DNA from: Haberlea rhodopensis
Taxonomy: Eukaryota > Streptophyta > Magnoliopsida > Lamiales > Gesneriaceae
NCBI GenBank assembly: GCA_907163345.1
Contig: CAJQUN010000955.1
Span: 1-64,000, forward strand
Direction: 5' to 3'
Length of the DNA stretch: 64,000 nt
Positions 24,730-35,284 of this stretch are shown here, one piece after another. The notes beneath the pieces are model-generated. The model ran no database searches, was not told the DNA's origin, and saw nothing but the letters and a program-made list of their open reading frames with translations. Position 1 is the stretch's first letter, and every line of letters begins with the position of its first letter. Both the position numbers and the translations under genes were made by a program.

Positions 24730-25282
24730 TAGGGATGGCAATGGGACGGGTCCAGACCCGGACCAGCATTGAACCCGCCCCGTCGGGGCGGGTCTGGACC
24801 CGCTTCAACCGGGTTTGGAAGCGGGCCGGGGTGGGTCCTGGGATTGGCCGAACCCGCCCCGCTTTATATTTTTAATTTTTTTTTTGAAAACAATGATATT
24901 GATTATACATTTTACTTATTTGATTGAAACAATAAAGTGTCATTATTTTTATTTATATCAAAATTTATGTGTTCATGTTAAAGAAGTTGGACATTTTGAA
25001 GGAAATAACATCAAATTAATAAATATTTAGTAGCTTAAAGATAGTTTTACATTGCCTATTATAAATATTTACTAGAGAAAACATGAAATTTAATCACAAA
25101 ACTCAACTTTTGTGTTTCAAAATTGATTTCTAGCTAATGTTTTTTTAAATAAAAAAAAAAAAAAACTGAAACCGGGGCGGGGCGGGTAGAACCCGTCGGG
25201 TTCGCGGGTCTAAGCGGGGCGGGGCGGGGCGGGTCCTGGGATTGGCCAAACCCATCCCATACTCGCCCCGTTGCCATTCCTA
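24730..25282. mobile_element. hAT-type MITE with GC-rich ends
   Basis: 553 bp. The left end TAGGGATGGCAATGGGACGG mirrors the right end read in reverse, TAGGAATGGCAACGGGGCG. It is flanked by 8-bp direct repeats CACAAAAC (24722-24729) and CACAAAAT (25283-25290), one mismatch, the hallmark length for hAT. The ends are made of GGGGCGGGT-type units and the middle is AT-rich. No transposase. Similar 'GGATGGCAA-GGG' repeats are common in dicot genomes. Confidence 0.85.
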
Positions 25283-25404
25283 CACAAAATGTAAAGAGTT
25301 ACAAATCACTTAATGTGACTTCATATCCTAAAGAGTTACAAATGAACTTAATATCCTTAAATAGTTTAAATCACTTAATAAATTATGACTTAAATGAACA
25401 TCCA

Positions 25405-26408
25405 TATATAATATATTCATAATAAGTGTGATACTTTAAGATTGTAATTGTAAATATTCATTAATAATTAAATAATTAATTTTTTTGCCACGATGTCTTT
25501 ATTAATTATATTATTTGACTGTTAACAAAGTAAGTATATGTTTTCTCCTCTTTCCATCTCACAATCACCATCTCGGGCTAATTATCGCACCCCTAAATTG
25601 AGATAATTTAGCATGCAAGTATGATACATAAATTTGGGGTATGTGAACTTAAAGATTTGTTACTATTGCTTATTCAAAAAACTTTTATGTTGTTTTTGTT
25701 TAAAATTGTTTTTATAAGCAAAATCATTTAATGTTTGCTATTAAAACTAAAAAGCAACTTAATAAAAATATAATTAATTATAAAATTATCATCGCTCAAC
25801 TTACAACAACCAAAACATCTTATTTTTTGTTTATCTGTTTTTGAATTTATTTAGAAAAGTAATAGCAACGTCACGAAATTAAACACAAAAAAATATGTTA
25901 AAATAATAATAAAAATAAAAAAATCAAACTAACAAAAATCTATTTTATATTGAACGTGAAAGATTGAACTTGTGTCTTCGATAAAGATTGATATAATTTA
26001 TATAAATCCACCGTCCACACACGTTAGTGTCACTATCATTTTACAAACAGTGTTCTTTAAAAAAACATAAAATACTGCATCAACGTTGGTGAGTATGACT
26101 GAATGTTAACACGTATGTGTTCTTGGACAGTGATTTGTGGAGACTTGTCAAACAAATATATTTTAAGTAGGCTGAGAATTTGTTACAAGTTTCCAAAAAA
26201 ACCCCTACCCCATAGTAACCCATCGATCAAGTGTCAAAAGGCCTCACATTCACATTACCCATACCGATTTATTCTTAGCCAAATGCAAATATGAATTATC
26301 ACAAGTCCTCATATGGCTGTCGGAAGGGTGCAAACACACCACCTGACAATACTCTGTACATAATAGACCACAAATATGGTAATTAACATGGAGGAAGAGG
26401 ACTTAGAT
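25405..26408. other. AT-rich intergenic DNA, 3' side of the TPR gene
   Basis: No coding sequence, repeat or element end was recognised. Poly-A/T-rich stretches around 25440-25930. The part next to 26409 should hold the 3' UTR and poly(A) site of the minus-strand TPR gene. Confidence 0.6.
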
Positions 26409-27858
26409 TCAAGAAGCTGCAGCTAGATGAGACCAATGAGTTTCATCTTGGAAGATCTTAGATGTTGAATGATTCGTCTGCACTTTCCATTGGCTTGTTT
26501 TTAGCTCATCTTCCTCGTCTTGGGGATCCTCATCGGCATCCCATAGAAATCGAGCATATGAAGCTAGAACATAACTGCACATACATGAAAAATTTACTCA
26601 GGATCCGTAACAATTCAGTCAGAAGATCAAGAATCGGTGAACCCTGTTTGCGGGGTTTGGGCGGGGTTGGTCCATCGGCCTACATAGCCTTCTCTTCCAC
26701 CCTCCATTGCAACGGAAGAAGCGGTTTCCTCCATTGCAATGGGAGAGATTGTTTTCAGACTCGAACCCGTGACCTCTAGCTCACGTAGCAACAATACCTC
26801 TAGATTACAAAGCAACAATTTTATAGAACTCGAACCGCAACCGTCACATAGCAACAATTTTGACCTCTAACTCACATCGCAACAATTTTATAGAACTCGA
26901 ACCGTGATTCTAGGTCACATAGCAACTTATCGTTGAGCTAATGATAACTACCTAAGTCGGTGCAAGTTAAATTCTGAAAATTCTACTCTTATGAAGAAAG
27001 GTATCAGAGCAAGAAAACATACCAGTCATTGGGATCAGATTTAACAGCTTGTTCAAAATAAGATTCAGCTCTAGTAGAATCTTTCTGTGTCTGCCATATT
27101 ATATCAGCATAGAGAGACAACAGATTGCCATCATTTGGATTAGCTAAAATGGCTCTTCCACAGTATTCTTCTGCTTTCGCTAAGTCTCCCTTAACCTACA
27201 AAACATGAACACAACAGAATCAAATTCAAGAATTAGTCACAATCATGAGTTAAAACATATTCCGAAAATTGAAACTTCACTGAATATACACCTCTTTCAA
27301 AAATTTAGCGTAATTTGCTAACAAGAGAGGATTCCCAGGATTAGCTTCAATCATCATCTTATAACAAGTGTCCGTAATCTCTGATCCATGCGTACTCCCT
27401 GGATCTTGAGAATCAGAACCCGACCCGTAATTTGACCGCCTCCCACCACCACACATGCCACCACCTTTGTTACCACCACCCCCGCCCACCGCCCCCGCCG
27501 TCTGCGGCGTTTTCTTTCTCTCAGCCATTAAGCACCAGTCCTCCACTTTCTCACCTGCCGCCGAACCCAACCCGGAGCTTGACAGCAGCATGTGCCCCAT
27601 CTCCTGCTTTATCTTTACCTGGTTCGGTTCACCGATTCTCTGCAAGCTCTTCTTGAGCTTCGGATCCGAATCTATTGCTGGTCTGGTGAGAGAACATCTC
27701 CCGGGACTATCATCAAACGACGTCGTCATGGAGAGTGATCGTGTGCAGGTCAACTGCGAAAAGGTTAATAGCAAGGTATCCGATTCGGTTGACGACACGG
27801 CTGCTGAATTGGGTAGCCATGAGTTCAAGACTGGCACCGAAGAGTTTCTCAGCAACAT
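26409..27858 (-). CDS. TPR-like superfamily protein (AT1G80130/AT5G20190 type), three exons
   Basis: Exons on the minus strand: 27858-27292, 27195-27023 and 26574-26409. Introns have GT-AG ends (donors gtgtat and gtatgt, acceptors tgtag and gtgcag) and the joined frame is exact: 906 nt, 301 residues. The N-terminus MLLRNSSVPVLNSWLP is typical of the family. A low-complexity Gly-rich stretch (about residues 123-140) precedes the TPR-like repeats: ANPGNPLLLANYAKFLKEV, then KAEEYCGRAILANPNDG with SLYADIIW, then RAESYFEQAVKSDPND and YVLASYARFLWDADED. The acidic C-terminus fits the family. Members are soluble and presumed to be protein-interaction scaffolds; no enzyme activity is expected. Intron 2 holds repeat DNA. 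A Mutator-like element lies 206 bp upstream of the ATG. It looks functional. Confidence 0.93.
26640..26960. repeat. Degenerate repeats in intron 2 of the TPR gene
   Basis: Several copies of a phrase like GAACTCGAACCGTGACCTC followed by TCACATAGCAACAATTTTATA occur between about 26755 and 26935. Nearby, CTCCATTGCAA(c/t)GG(a/g)AGA is duplicated. The CGAACCCGTGACC part resembles tRNA B-box-like phrases seen in many plant dispersed repeats, but no tRNA or SINE structure could be completed. Confidence 0.5.
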
Positions 27859-28063
27859 GATAATTTTAATGTTTTACACTTTATTGAGACTGTTCAACAG
27901 AGAATAGTAAGGCAGAGCTCCGCTGCGTTGAGGAGAAACGAGGTTTGGCGAGTGGCAATTTAAATGGCAGCATAGGAAGCGAAGGATTGGAATTTATCTG
28001 GGATAAGGACAAGATTATTGATGGGTTGCTGTAATTTACGGTGTTAAGAAGACATGATATCAT
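27859..28063 (-). promoter_or_regulatory. 5' flank of the TPR gene left between its ATG and the MULE
   Basis: Only 205 bp separate the start codon from the inserted element. They must contain the 5' UTR and possibly the core promoter (a weak TTTAAAT near 27958 on the minus strand). The last nine bases (28055-28063) are the MULE target duplication. Confidence 0.55.
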
Positions 28064-28310
28064 GGGCTTTTTTATTAAATTAATCGAAAAAAATAAAACA
28101 TTTAACAAAAAATCCGAATTTGAAAATCATGTTTAAAATGACCCAAAACGCCATCTCAGATGGCGCCTTCAGGTGAAGGCGCCATCTGCGATGGCGTCTT
28201 CTGTAGCTGAAAAAAAAAATAATTGAAGGCGCCATCTTGGATGGCGCCTTCATATAAAAAATTAATATTTTATGAAGGCGCCATCTTGGATGGCGCCTTC
28301 AGTATAAAAA
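28064..28310 (+). repeat. Left terminal inverted repeat of the MULE
   Basis: It pairs with 34020-34285. From 28149 it contains repeated AGATGGCGCC-TTC / GAAGGCGCCATCT blocks that are themselves inverted repeats, giving several possible hairpins. Confidence 0.88.
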
Positions 28311-28650
28311 TAAATCGCCGCCCCCCTTTTCTTCTTCCTCATTTCTCATCGGCTTTTCTCTGAAATTTCTCATTCTCATCTCAGATCTTTGCTTATTTTT
28401 GTGCAAAAATTACAAAATCATCGTGATTTATCATTTCTGGAGCTTGCTTGTTCAACATTTTTGAATTTCAGGTAACATTACAAGTTTGAATTTAAATTTT
28501 TGAAAGTTGTAAAATTTGAAATATGTTGTTGGTTGTTTTTAAATTTTGTTGTCTGGTAGTTTTTATTGAAAAATTAGTTATAGTTTCGAGATAATGTCAA
28601 ACCGTCGGATGATTTACAAATTTTAAGTTTTTGCCGTAATTTTGTACTCC

Positions 28651-28730
28651 GGCACGGCGGCGGCGTCAGCGTCAGCGTCGGCGTCGGCGTCGGCGGCGGC
28701 GTCAGCGTCGGCGGCGGCGGCGGTTGCCGT
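28651..28730 (+). repeat. GC-rich trinucleotide repeat (GGC/GTC) upstream of the PMD gene
   Basis: A run of GGC, GTC and AGC triplets within the 5' region of the PMD gene. It stands out from the AT-rich surroundings. Confidence 0.85.
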
Positions 28731-28808
28731 GTTGTCACCGGTAGGGGCGGGTGGTGGTTGCCATGTTGATATTTTGTTATATTGATATTTATTGTGTAAT
28801 ATTTCAGG

Positions 28809-31100
28809 ATGGATTTACAAAGAGGACCAGGACCGATTGACAGTCATCTGCTATCATTGCAGTCAGGTCATCGATCTGAAGCTGTTTGGGCAGGTGATAT
28901 TGATTCTACACTTCGAGGCAGAAAACCTGATAAGTATTTTGGGATCTTTGCCCCCTCGATACTCGTGTTGCGAGTTTGTTGGACAGTTTTGGTTTTTATG
29001 GTGTTTATAGGTCTGGTAGAATTACACTTGACTTTCACCTCATCACGGCTTTAGCTGAGAGATGGCGCCGTGAAACACATACTTTCCATCTTAGATCCGG
29101 AGAGGCGACCATCACACTGCAAGACATTGCAGTTATATGGGCATTGCCAGTAGATGGTAATGTAGTATCCGGTATTGATTATGATAGGAGTATACCTGAC
29201 TGGCAAGCATATTGCCATATGCTTTTGGGATTTGTATCGGATACTGCACACTTTAAAGGTGCAAAGTTATTTTTATCTGCCATAAACAATCATTTGGTGA
29301 ATAATGCTCTTACTGAGCACAGTACGGAAGAAGATGTAGTCCGTTATACTAGGGGCTGGTGTGTTATTGATGTTTGGTGGAATTTTGTTTCCTGATTCGT
29401 CCGGCAATACTGTAAGTTATTATATTTACATATGATAGAGAATATTCATTTAGTTGGTAGTTATAGTTGGGGGAGTGCCGTATTGGCATATTTGTACCGT
29501 GAGTTATGCACTTCCTCGATGAGAGGCAAAAAAGTGATCGGTGGTGCATTACAGGTCGTACAGGTAAACTTTACATTAACACTTTTCAAATGTTTGAAAT
29601 ATTATTGTCGTCATAATAGCTGATATTATTCCTGATAATATTTTAGATTTGGGCATGGTCAAGATTACCTGGTTTAACTCCTCAACTGGGTGATGCTAGA
29701 TTCGACACTGGCCCAATAATTATCAATGAGGAGAATATCTTACCTGCTGCTCCATATGGTGCAAGGTAATAATGTTTTTATGTTTTGTGCTATTTTATAT
29801 GTTTAAATTTAAATATATTTATAGATTTTGTAAATGTGTTTTTTTCAGGTGGACATGCCATTTAAGGTTCACGGAAACAGGGAGGCATTCTGTACGTATC
29901 ATTAGGGACATTCTTGATGAGCAGCCATCAACTCAAGTAAGCAGTATATTAGTTGTGTTTGTTATGAAAGTTAATAATGTTGTTTATATTATTTTAATCC
30001 AATTTTGTATTTGTAGTTTAATTGGCAGCCATACCCTGATGAGTGTACTGAGCATCTGAGCCACCAGTTATGGACATATGCCGGCCCATTAATTTGTTAT
30101 GAAATTGTTGAGATGCACCGTCCTGATAGGGTTCTTCGTCAATTTGGAATGCTCCAAGACATCCCCACAGATCCACAATCAAGGGATGATAAATTGCATT
30201 CTGTTGATCGAAGAGGAAGTATGAACAAGGATTGGAGTGCACATCATATTGGATACGTGCAGAAATGGGAGATGGCAGGTGATTTATGTGTGGACAGACC
30301 ACTATATTGTGCAGTAGTGGTTGGATATAGTGAGTGGTATGACCGAGTCACCCGCAGATATATTGGCCATCAAAGGCAATTTGTACAGACCGGATACCAA
30401 CATGGTGACGGCCCCAGCGTGGCATCATGTGGTAAGTAAATATATTCAAACTTTGTTTTGTAGAATACGTCATATGGATTTATAGATTGAACATGTAATT
30501 ATTGTTATTCACTTTTCAGCTTGATCAGATGCAACAGTTAAGTGTTAGTTGCGACCGCTATCCTGCTGAGGGAGAATCTGTTAGCACGTATATGGAGTCG
30601 ATGAGAGATCATCATAGGGCAATAGCGCAGGATGTGATGCAAGTGGCTCGTGAACGACGAGACAGAAACTTCCCACCAGACGAAGAAGTTCACGAGCCTG
30701 ATGAAGAACCAGTACAGACTGATATCGCAGGGCCTTCTATGTATACACCTTTCTCGACAGATGAGGCAGGTCCATCTACGTATACACCTATACCGACAGA
30801 TGGGGCAGGTCCATCTACATCTTTTACTGGTTATTATGTCCCGCAGCCGCAGATGTATGATCCTTCACCATTCACTCCGTATGCTCCGATGTACACACAG
30901 CAGGGTACAGATGTGGGATATGAATTTCCACAATCATATACCACATCTGCGGGCCTCGATTTTGATGTATCACCTGTTGCATTTCCACAGTTCACACCAT
31001 ATCGACCACCTACTGATGTACCTGTGGATAGGAGGCAGAGAGTTCGCAGAGAGATCATTCCTCCTCCTTGTGGTACCGGAGGTCATTTACAGACGAGGCC

Positions 31101-31142
<42 letters not shown>

Positions 31143-31146
31143 ATGA
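28809..31146 (+). pseudogene. Plant mobile domain (PMD) protein of the MULE, multi-exon, frameshifted
   Basis: ATG at 28809 gives MDLQRGPGPIDSHLLSLQSG, and HRSEAVWAG follows, the start seen in proteins annotated as 'serine/threonine phosphatase 7 long form homolog' (PMD, MAIN/MAIL1 relatives). Then come GFYGVYRSGRITLD, LITALAERWRRETHTFHL and EATITLQDIAVIWALPVDG, later YSWGSAVLAYLYRELC and WAWSRLPGLTPQ. Exon ends with GT-AG introns are clear at 29563/29647, 29765/29849, 29936/30017 and 30431/30521. The last exon is Pro-rich with an RGRGRG tail. Frame breaks lie at a C run (28951-28955), a G run (29352-29355), about 29412-29432 (shift or short intron) and a C run (30412-30415). PMD genes in transposons are known; their role is not. 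Confidence 0.85.
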
Positions 31147-31314
31147 TATTTGTTGTCTTTCTTTTGTAAATATTTGATATTTGATATTTTTTTGACATAT
31201 TGAACAATGTTGTTTTGTGAGCAATTGAACATATACTAAAATAGTGTGATAGACAAACAACCAATTTTCACAATAACGTAAAATCATTTACAAAATAAAT
31301 TTACAATAAATTAT

Positions 31315-33806
31315 TTATTGATTTCGAGAAGATGAAGCCATTTGTCGTCTTGCACGGGCTTCTGGCCAGTCCATCTCATTCTGAATGCGCGTTGTTCGAT
31401 CTCGACCCACTCTTCTGGTTTTTCGCAGAGTGGAGTTATGGTACAACTCAAAAGATGGGGTGTCCCAATACTCCTCCCCCCATATTGGTTCGAACTGCCC
31501 TTGATATGTGCTCCAATATTCATTCATATTGTAATATGCCTTCACAAATGTTTTTGCATTTAGGCCATACTTTCGACAAACTTGGATCACATGTGAGCAA
31601 GGTATTCCGAACTCTTTCCATTTTCCACAAGAACATTCTCCTGATTTTAGATGCACAACATGGGTGTTACCCCCACGTCCTGGTCGTACTCTTGTGATAA
31701 CAGAAGCTGTAAGGTGTCTACGATTGTATTTTTGGACATCATGATGGATGGAATGATAGTCGGCACGACCATATCTTTCCAACACAGAATCTGGCCATTC
31801 TTGATTATTTTCAATCATTCGCTCCATCTTCTTAATCCGTTCGACAAAATATAGTACACAACGATCAAAAGTTAATTGCACAATGGCGGTGATTGGAAGC
31901 CGACGAGCACCTTTCAAAACTCCATTTATGCATTCTGACATATTTGTGGTCATGATACCACAACGCCAGCCTCCGTCATGAGCAAGAGACCATTGACACT
32001 TATCGATACGACTCAAGTAATCAAAAGCCCTTGGCTCTATAAGTTTTATCTCTTCCATTGTGCGATCAAATTTTGTGAGTTGATTTTCTGATCCCGCTCT
32101 CCAACATAAGTCTTTCAAATGAACGGATTTGAAACGACTATTAAAGTTTGAGCAAACATGTCTCAAACAAAATCGATGTACTCCACGCGGTGATTTGAAG
32201 TCAGGAATACAATCGGCTGCTGCAATGAGGCCCGGATGACGATCAGAAATCAAACATGCACCACCCTCAGATCTTCTCACAATATGCTGGCTTATCATCT
32301 CCAAAAACCATCTCCATGACAGAAACTTTTCTTCGTCAACAATTGCAAATGCCAAAGGTAACACTTGATTATTAGCGTCCATTGTCACGGCAATCAACAT
32401 CTTATGTTGATATTTCGTATACAGATGTGTTCCATCCACGCTTATTACCCGGCGGCAATGTTGAAATCCTTCTACACATGGTCGGAAGGCCCAGAACACG
32501 TAATTCAATGTCTTCTCTCTTGGTCTGGCATTGTCAAGGTGAACCCACTCAATGACGGTGCCGGGATTCCATTTTTGCAAAGCTCCCGTATAGTAAGGCA
32601 GTTTCTGAACGGAGCTCTCCCATGTCCCATACACATTCTCAACAGCACGTCGCAAACTAACCATCCTTTTGCATAAGAGATCTCAAATCCATATTTGTCT
32701 TTGACTGTTTGAATTACATACTTTATCTCGAAAGCTGGATCACGCCGAACAATTCCCACTAACAAGCTAGCAATCATGTTTTTGTCCAAATTTGCATGAT
32801 CGATAGACAGCTCACTCAAAAGGCAGGTGTGAGAACCTCCATATTTGTTTATTCTGAATAATCCAACTTTCTTCTTCAACGAGGCGCGCATGTACCATCT
32901 ACAAGGTGCATCTTCTGTACTGTGTTTGCACACAACTTTCCACAATGTTTTTGTACTTTTCACAACGCGGTACTCTCGTTTTGCAACACGTACAGAGTAA
33001 TCCTTCACAGCTGCCTGCAGATGTGCTTTATTTTTGAAGACCATATCTACATGCAGATCCCCTTTGGAGTAATCGTAATAACTACCCCATTTACCTGTTG
33101 GAATGTCTACTGAGTCTGCAAATACTTCAGGATGTGTCATTGAGAAGAATGGAATTGTTGGATAAAGGACATGACTAGTTGTCGTGGTTGTCTCCGGTAC
33201 ATTAACTGACACTTCCTGGGTGATTGGGACCCCTTCATCTTCATCTGCAATTGTTTCTGACATGACACAAATGTCAACCTCATCGTCATCAGCATCATCC
33301 TCGGACGGAATATCATCTGGTTCTGACTGAATATCATTTCCCAATTCAGCGAAACTGTCTGCTAGTGGCTCAGGAGCAATAACATCAGCATCTATTGGAT
33401 CGTCATCGTGGTGTCTACCGGAGACAGTCGGTCGTTCTGCAACTACAGGCAAACAATCTACATTTTCTGGAATATAATCATAGTTTCTTTGTTCCGTTTC
33501 TATGTAAAGTTCCAAGCAACTAAGACCTTGTTCTGAATCCAATAGCCATGCTAAATTATAATCATTATCGATTGGCAAAATTGTCTGTCGTACCCCGGCA
33601 TAATCTCTAAACATATGTCTTACATGTATTTTCAGAAGAAACTGGTTGCCATCGATGCCCGTGATATTATATATTTCGGTCAACAACTGCATAAAATTAA
33701 TTGTGCGAGATATTGTGGTAACTCTTATTGGACCACGATCATATCTAATGGTATCCAAATCCTGTAATATATTACCTCCACAATATAATAATATTTGAAT
33801 CGACAT
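31315..33806 (-). pseudogene. MULE (MuDR-type) transposase, one frameshift
   Basis: ATG at 33806. The N-terminal region has a PB1-like look and a long acidic linker. A MuDR DNA-binding region follows (FKNKAHLQAAVKDYSVRVAK, WKVVCKHSTEDAPCRWYMRA). The frame shifts by one base at an A/G run near 32664-32670 and continues for 449 codons with the DDE domain: first Asp in VISVDGTHLYTKY, second in LISDRHPGL, Glu in TTNMSECINGVLKG. A CLRHVCSNF zinc pair lies between. Near the end is a SWIM zinc finger (CSCGKWKEFGIPCSHV). All catalytic residues are present; only the single shift stops translation. Confidence 0.9.
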
Positions 33807-34019
33807 ATCTGAAAAATTTATAAAATATTACAAATAATTAATAAATTTATAAAATCCATATGATAAAAACAATAAGATAAAATCAATAATATAACAACAT
33901 TTTTACCTGAAAAATACTTCGAGAGTGGTTAATTGAGATTGGAGATTGAACAATTTTAACGATAAAAATAAGATAAGAAACTATGATGATATGTGATTTT
34001 CGCTTCGGTATGAAAAAAT

Positions 34020-34285
34020 GAAGGGCTCGGCCGCGGTATTTATACCCGAGAAGGCGCCATCTTCGATGGCGCCTTCATAAAAAAAAAAATTTTTTATTTG
34101 AAGCCGCCATCCAAGATGGCGCCTTCAATTAATTTTTTTATCAGATACGAAAGGCGCCATCTCAGATGGCGCCTTTACATGAAGGCGCCATCTGAGATGG
34201 CGGTTTGGGTTACTTTAAAAACGAATTTAAAATTAGGATATTTTGTTAAATTAATTTGTTTTTTCGATTAATTTAATAAAAACCC
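34020..34285 (-). repeat. Right terminal inverted repeat of the MULE
   Basis: Reverse complement of the left end with small differences and the same GGCGCCATC hairpin blocks. A TATA-like TATAAATACC on the minus strand near 34038-34047 probably drives the transposase. Confidence 0.85.
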
Positions 34286-34311
34286 TGATATCATGGGTGA
34301 AAACAACTGAT

Positions 34312-34317
34312 CACGTG
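34312..34317. promoter_or_regulatory. G-box (CACGTG) in the displaced promoter
   Basis: CACGTG followed by GG, 18 bp beyond the MULE target duplication. Without the MULE it would sit about 220 bp upstream of the TPR start codon. G-boxes bind bZIP and bHLH factors; use here is inference. Confidence 0.4.
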
Positions 34318-34829
34318 GGACTTTCTTAGGTGTCGTGTTGGTACTGGTAGGGAGTTCAGCGATGGGGCCATCTTCACAAGGTATAGCCTATAGGCTCGAG
34401 GAAAATATGAAAGCTACACTATATTATGCATTCGTACATCTAATTTGAATAATAAAAGATTAATCTTTGTAAAATAAATGTGTTACGATTTTATTCTTCT
34501 AGTTTGTAGATGATAAATATAAAATTATAGTTGTCTCTCTAATAATTTGATATAAAATATATATCAAGTGGGGTAGACGTTATTTATTTTATATAATTTT
34601 TGAATAGCTACTTTCAATCTATATAAGTGTTATGGTACTGTCAAAACAATTATTATTGTTATGAAGAGTAATTTTTCATTTTAAATTTATGAAAATTATT
34701 CTGACAACAACAATAATTGTTCTTACAATATCATTTTCATGAATATAAACATCAACCGAATAGGAAAGTTCACCACGAAGATGGTTTTTGTTAAGGGTTT
34801 TTCTTTTATGCATCGAGTGTGTTTTAACA

Positions 34830-34832
<3 letters not shown>

Positions 34833-34862
<30 letters not shown>
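34833..34862. repeat. (TA)n microsatellite
   Basis: About 30 bp of uninterrupted AT dinucleotides. Confidence 0.95.
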
Positions 34863-34864
<2 letters not shown>

Positions 34865-35284
34865 GTCGGTGTTGGTACGTTGTATAGTAAAAAAACCTCG
34901 TGGGCATGATAAGGAGCAAAACTCATACATTTGTTCAAGATAGGTTGAGATTGTTGAATATGAATACAATATATATATATTGAGATACAAGAAAGGGGAG
35001 GCTTCGACTTGACAACGATTGTGATAGGATAAGATTGATAATCGAGGGGTTTTATGTCTACCTTCACTTACTCGAGCGTTGTAGACACAGACGGTGGACA
35101 ATTAGTGGAAGGTTCTATTCAATTTCACCATTATTTTTTTTTTAATGCAGAGAAAAATTCAAACCTCCACATAACTCGATTTATTGGTTGCTATCCATGC
35201 ATTATTGTTAAGTACCGTTTGTAAAACATAATAAGGTAAGGATAAGATAAAAATAAAAATTAACATTATAAAAAGATTATGTTG

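Larger units (their letters stand above)
2057..25404 (-). mobile_element. Old Ty1/copia element split by three later LTR-element insertions
   Basis: Minus-strand coding fragments at 23776-24280 (gag), 13912-15006 (gag end, zinc knuckle, protease) and 2057-3241 (GAG-pre-integrase, integrase core, RT linker) are in order. They join exactly at the 5-bp target duplications of the inserted elements. The 5' LTR lies at about 24300-25404 and itself holds a hAT MITE. The 3' half is cut off by SIRE-like copy 1 and is outside the window. Frames carry stops and shifts throughout, so it is dead and is the oldest layer of the cluster. Lineage within copia not assigned. Confidence 0.8.
24300..25404 (-). 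repeat. 5' LTR and leader of the old copia element (interrupted)
   Basis: It lies upstream of the gag ATG. On the minus strand it begins about 25404 (TGGATGTTCATTTAAG) and carries a TATATATA box near 24712-24720. It is interrupted by the hAT MITE at 24730-25282 and by a (TA)n expansion. The 3' LTR is outside the window, so its edges are estimates. Confidence 0.45.
28064..34285. mobile_element. Mutator-like element carrying a PMD gene and a MULE transposase
   Basis: 6222 bp flanked by a perfect 9-bp duplication TGATATCAT (28055-28063 and 34286-34294), the length expected for Mutator. The inverted ends start GGGCTTTTTTATTAAATTAA on the left and GGGTTTTTATTAAATTAATC on the right (reverse complement). 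They extend about 250 bp with imperfect subterminal hairpins. Inside are a plus-strand plant-mobile-domain gene and a minus-strand transposase, convergent, with 168 bp between their stops. Both are disrupted by one-base shifts, so this copy seems non-autonomous as read. Confidence 0.93.
34295..35280. other. Intergenic DNA, probably the displaced upstream region of the TPR gene
   Basis: It directly followed 28063 before the MULE inserted, so the first few hundred bases are the former distal promoter of the TPR gene. No genes seen. A short TA microsatellite is at 34833-34862 and another at about 34970-34980. Confidence 0.55.

Noticed and set aside
24815..25030. 71-codon open frame in the GC-rich repeat
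   Set aside because: It lies inside the hAT MITE, runs from the terminal repeat into AT filler and has no family resemblance.
26755..26800. tRNA-like B-box phrase CGAACCCGTGACC
   Set aside because: No A box, anticodon stem or acceptor pairing could be found. It is part of a degenerate dispersed repeat.
27455..27907. 150-codon open frame antisense to the TPR gene
   Set aside because: It is a shadow of exon 1, whose splice-joined frame has clear family motifs. Its proline-rich translation comes from the Gly-rich coding strand.
30650..31287. Open frames with valine, Asp-His or threonine repeats around the end of the PMD gene
   Set aside because: They are other-frame readings of the CGTGGT repeat that encodes the Arg-Gly tail.
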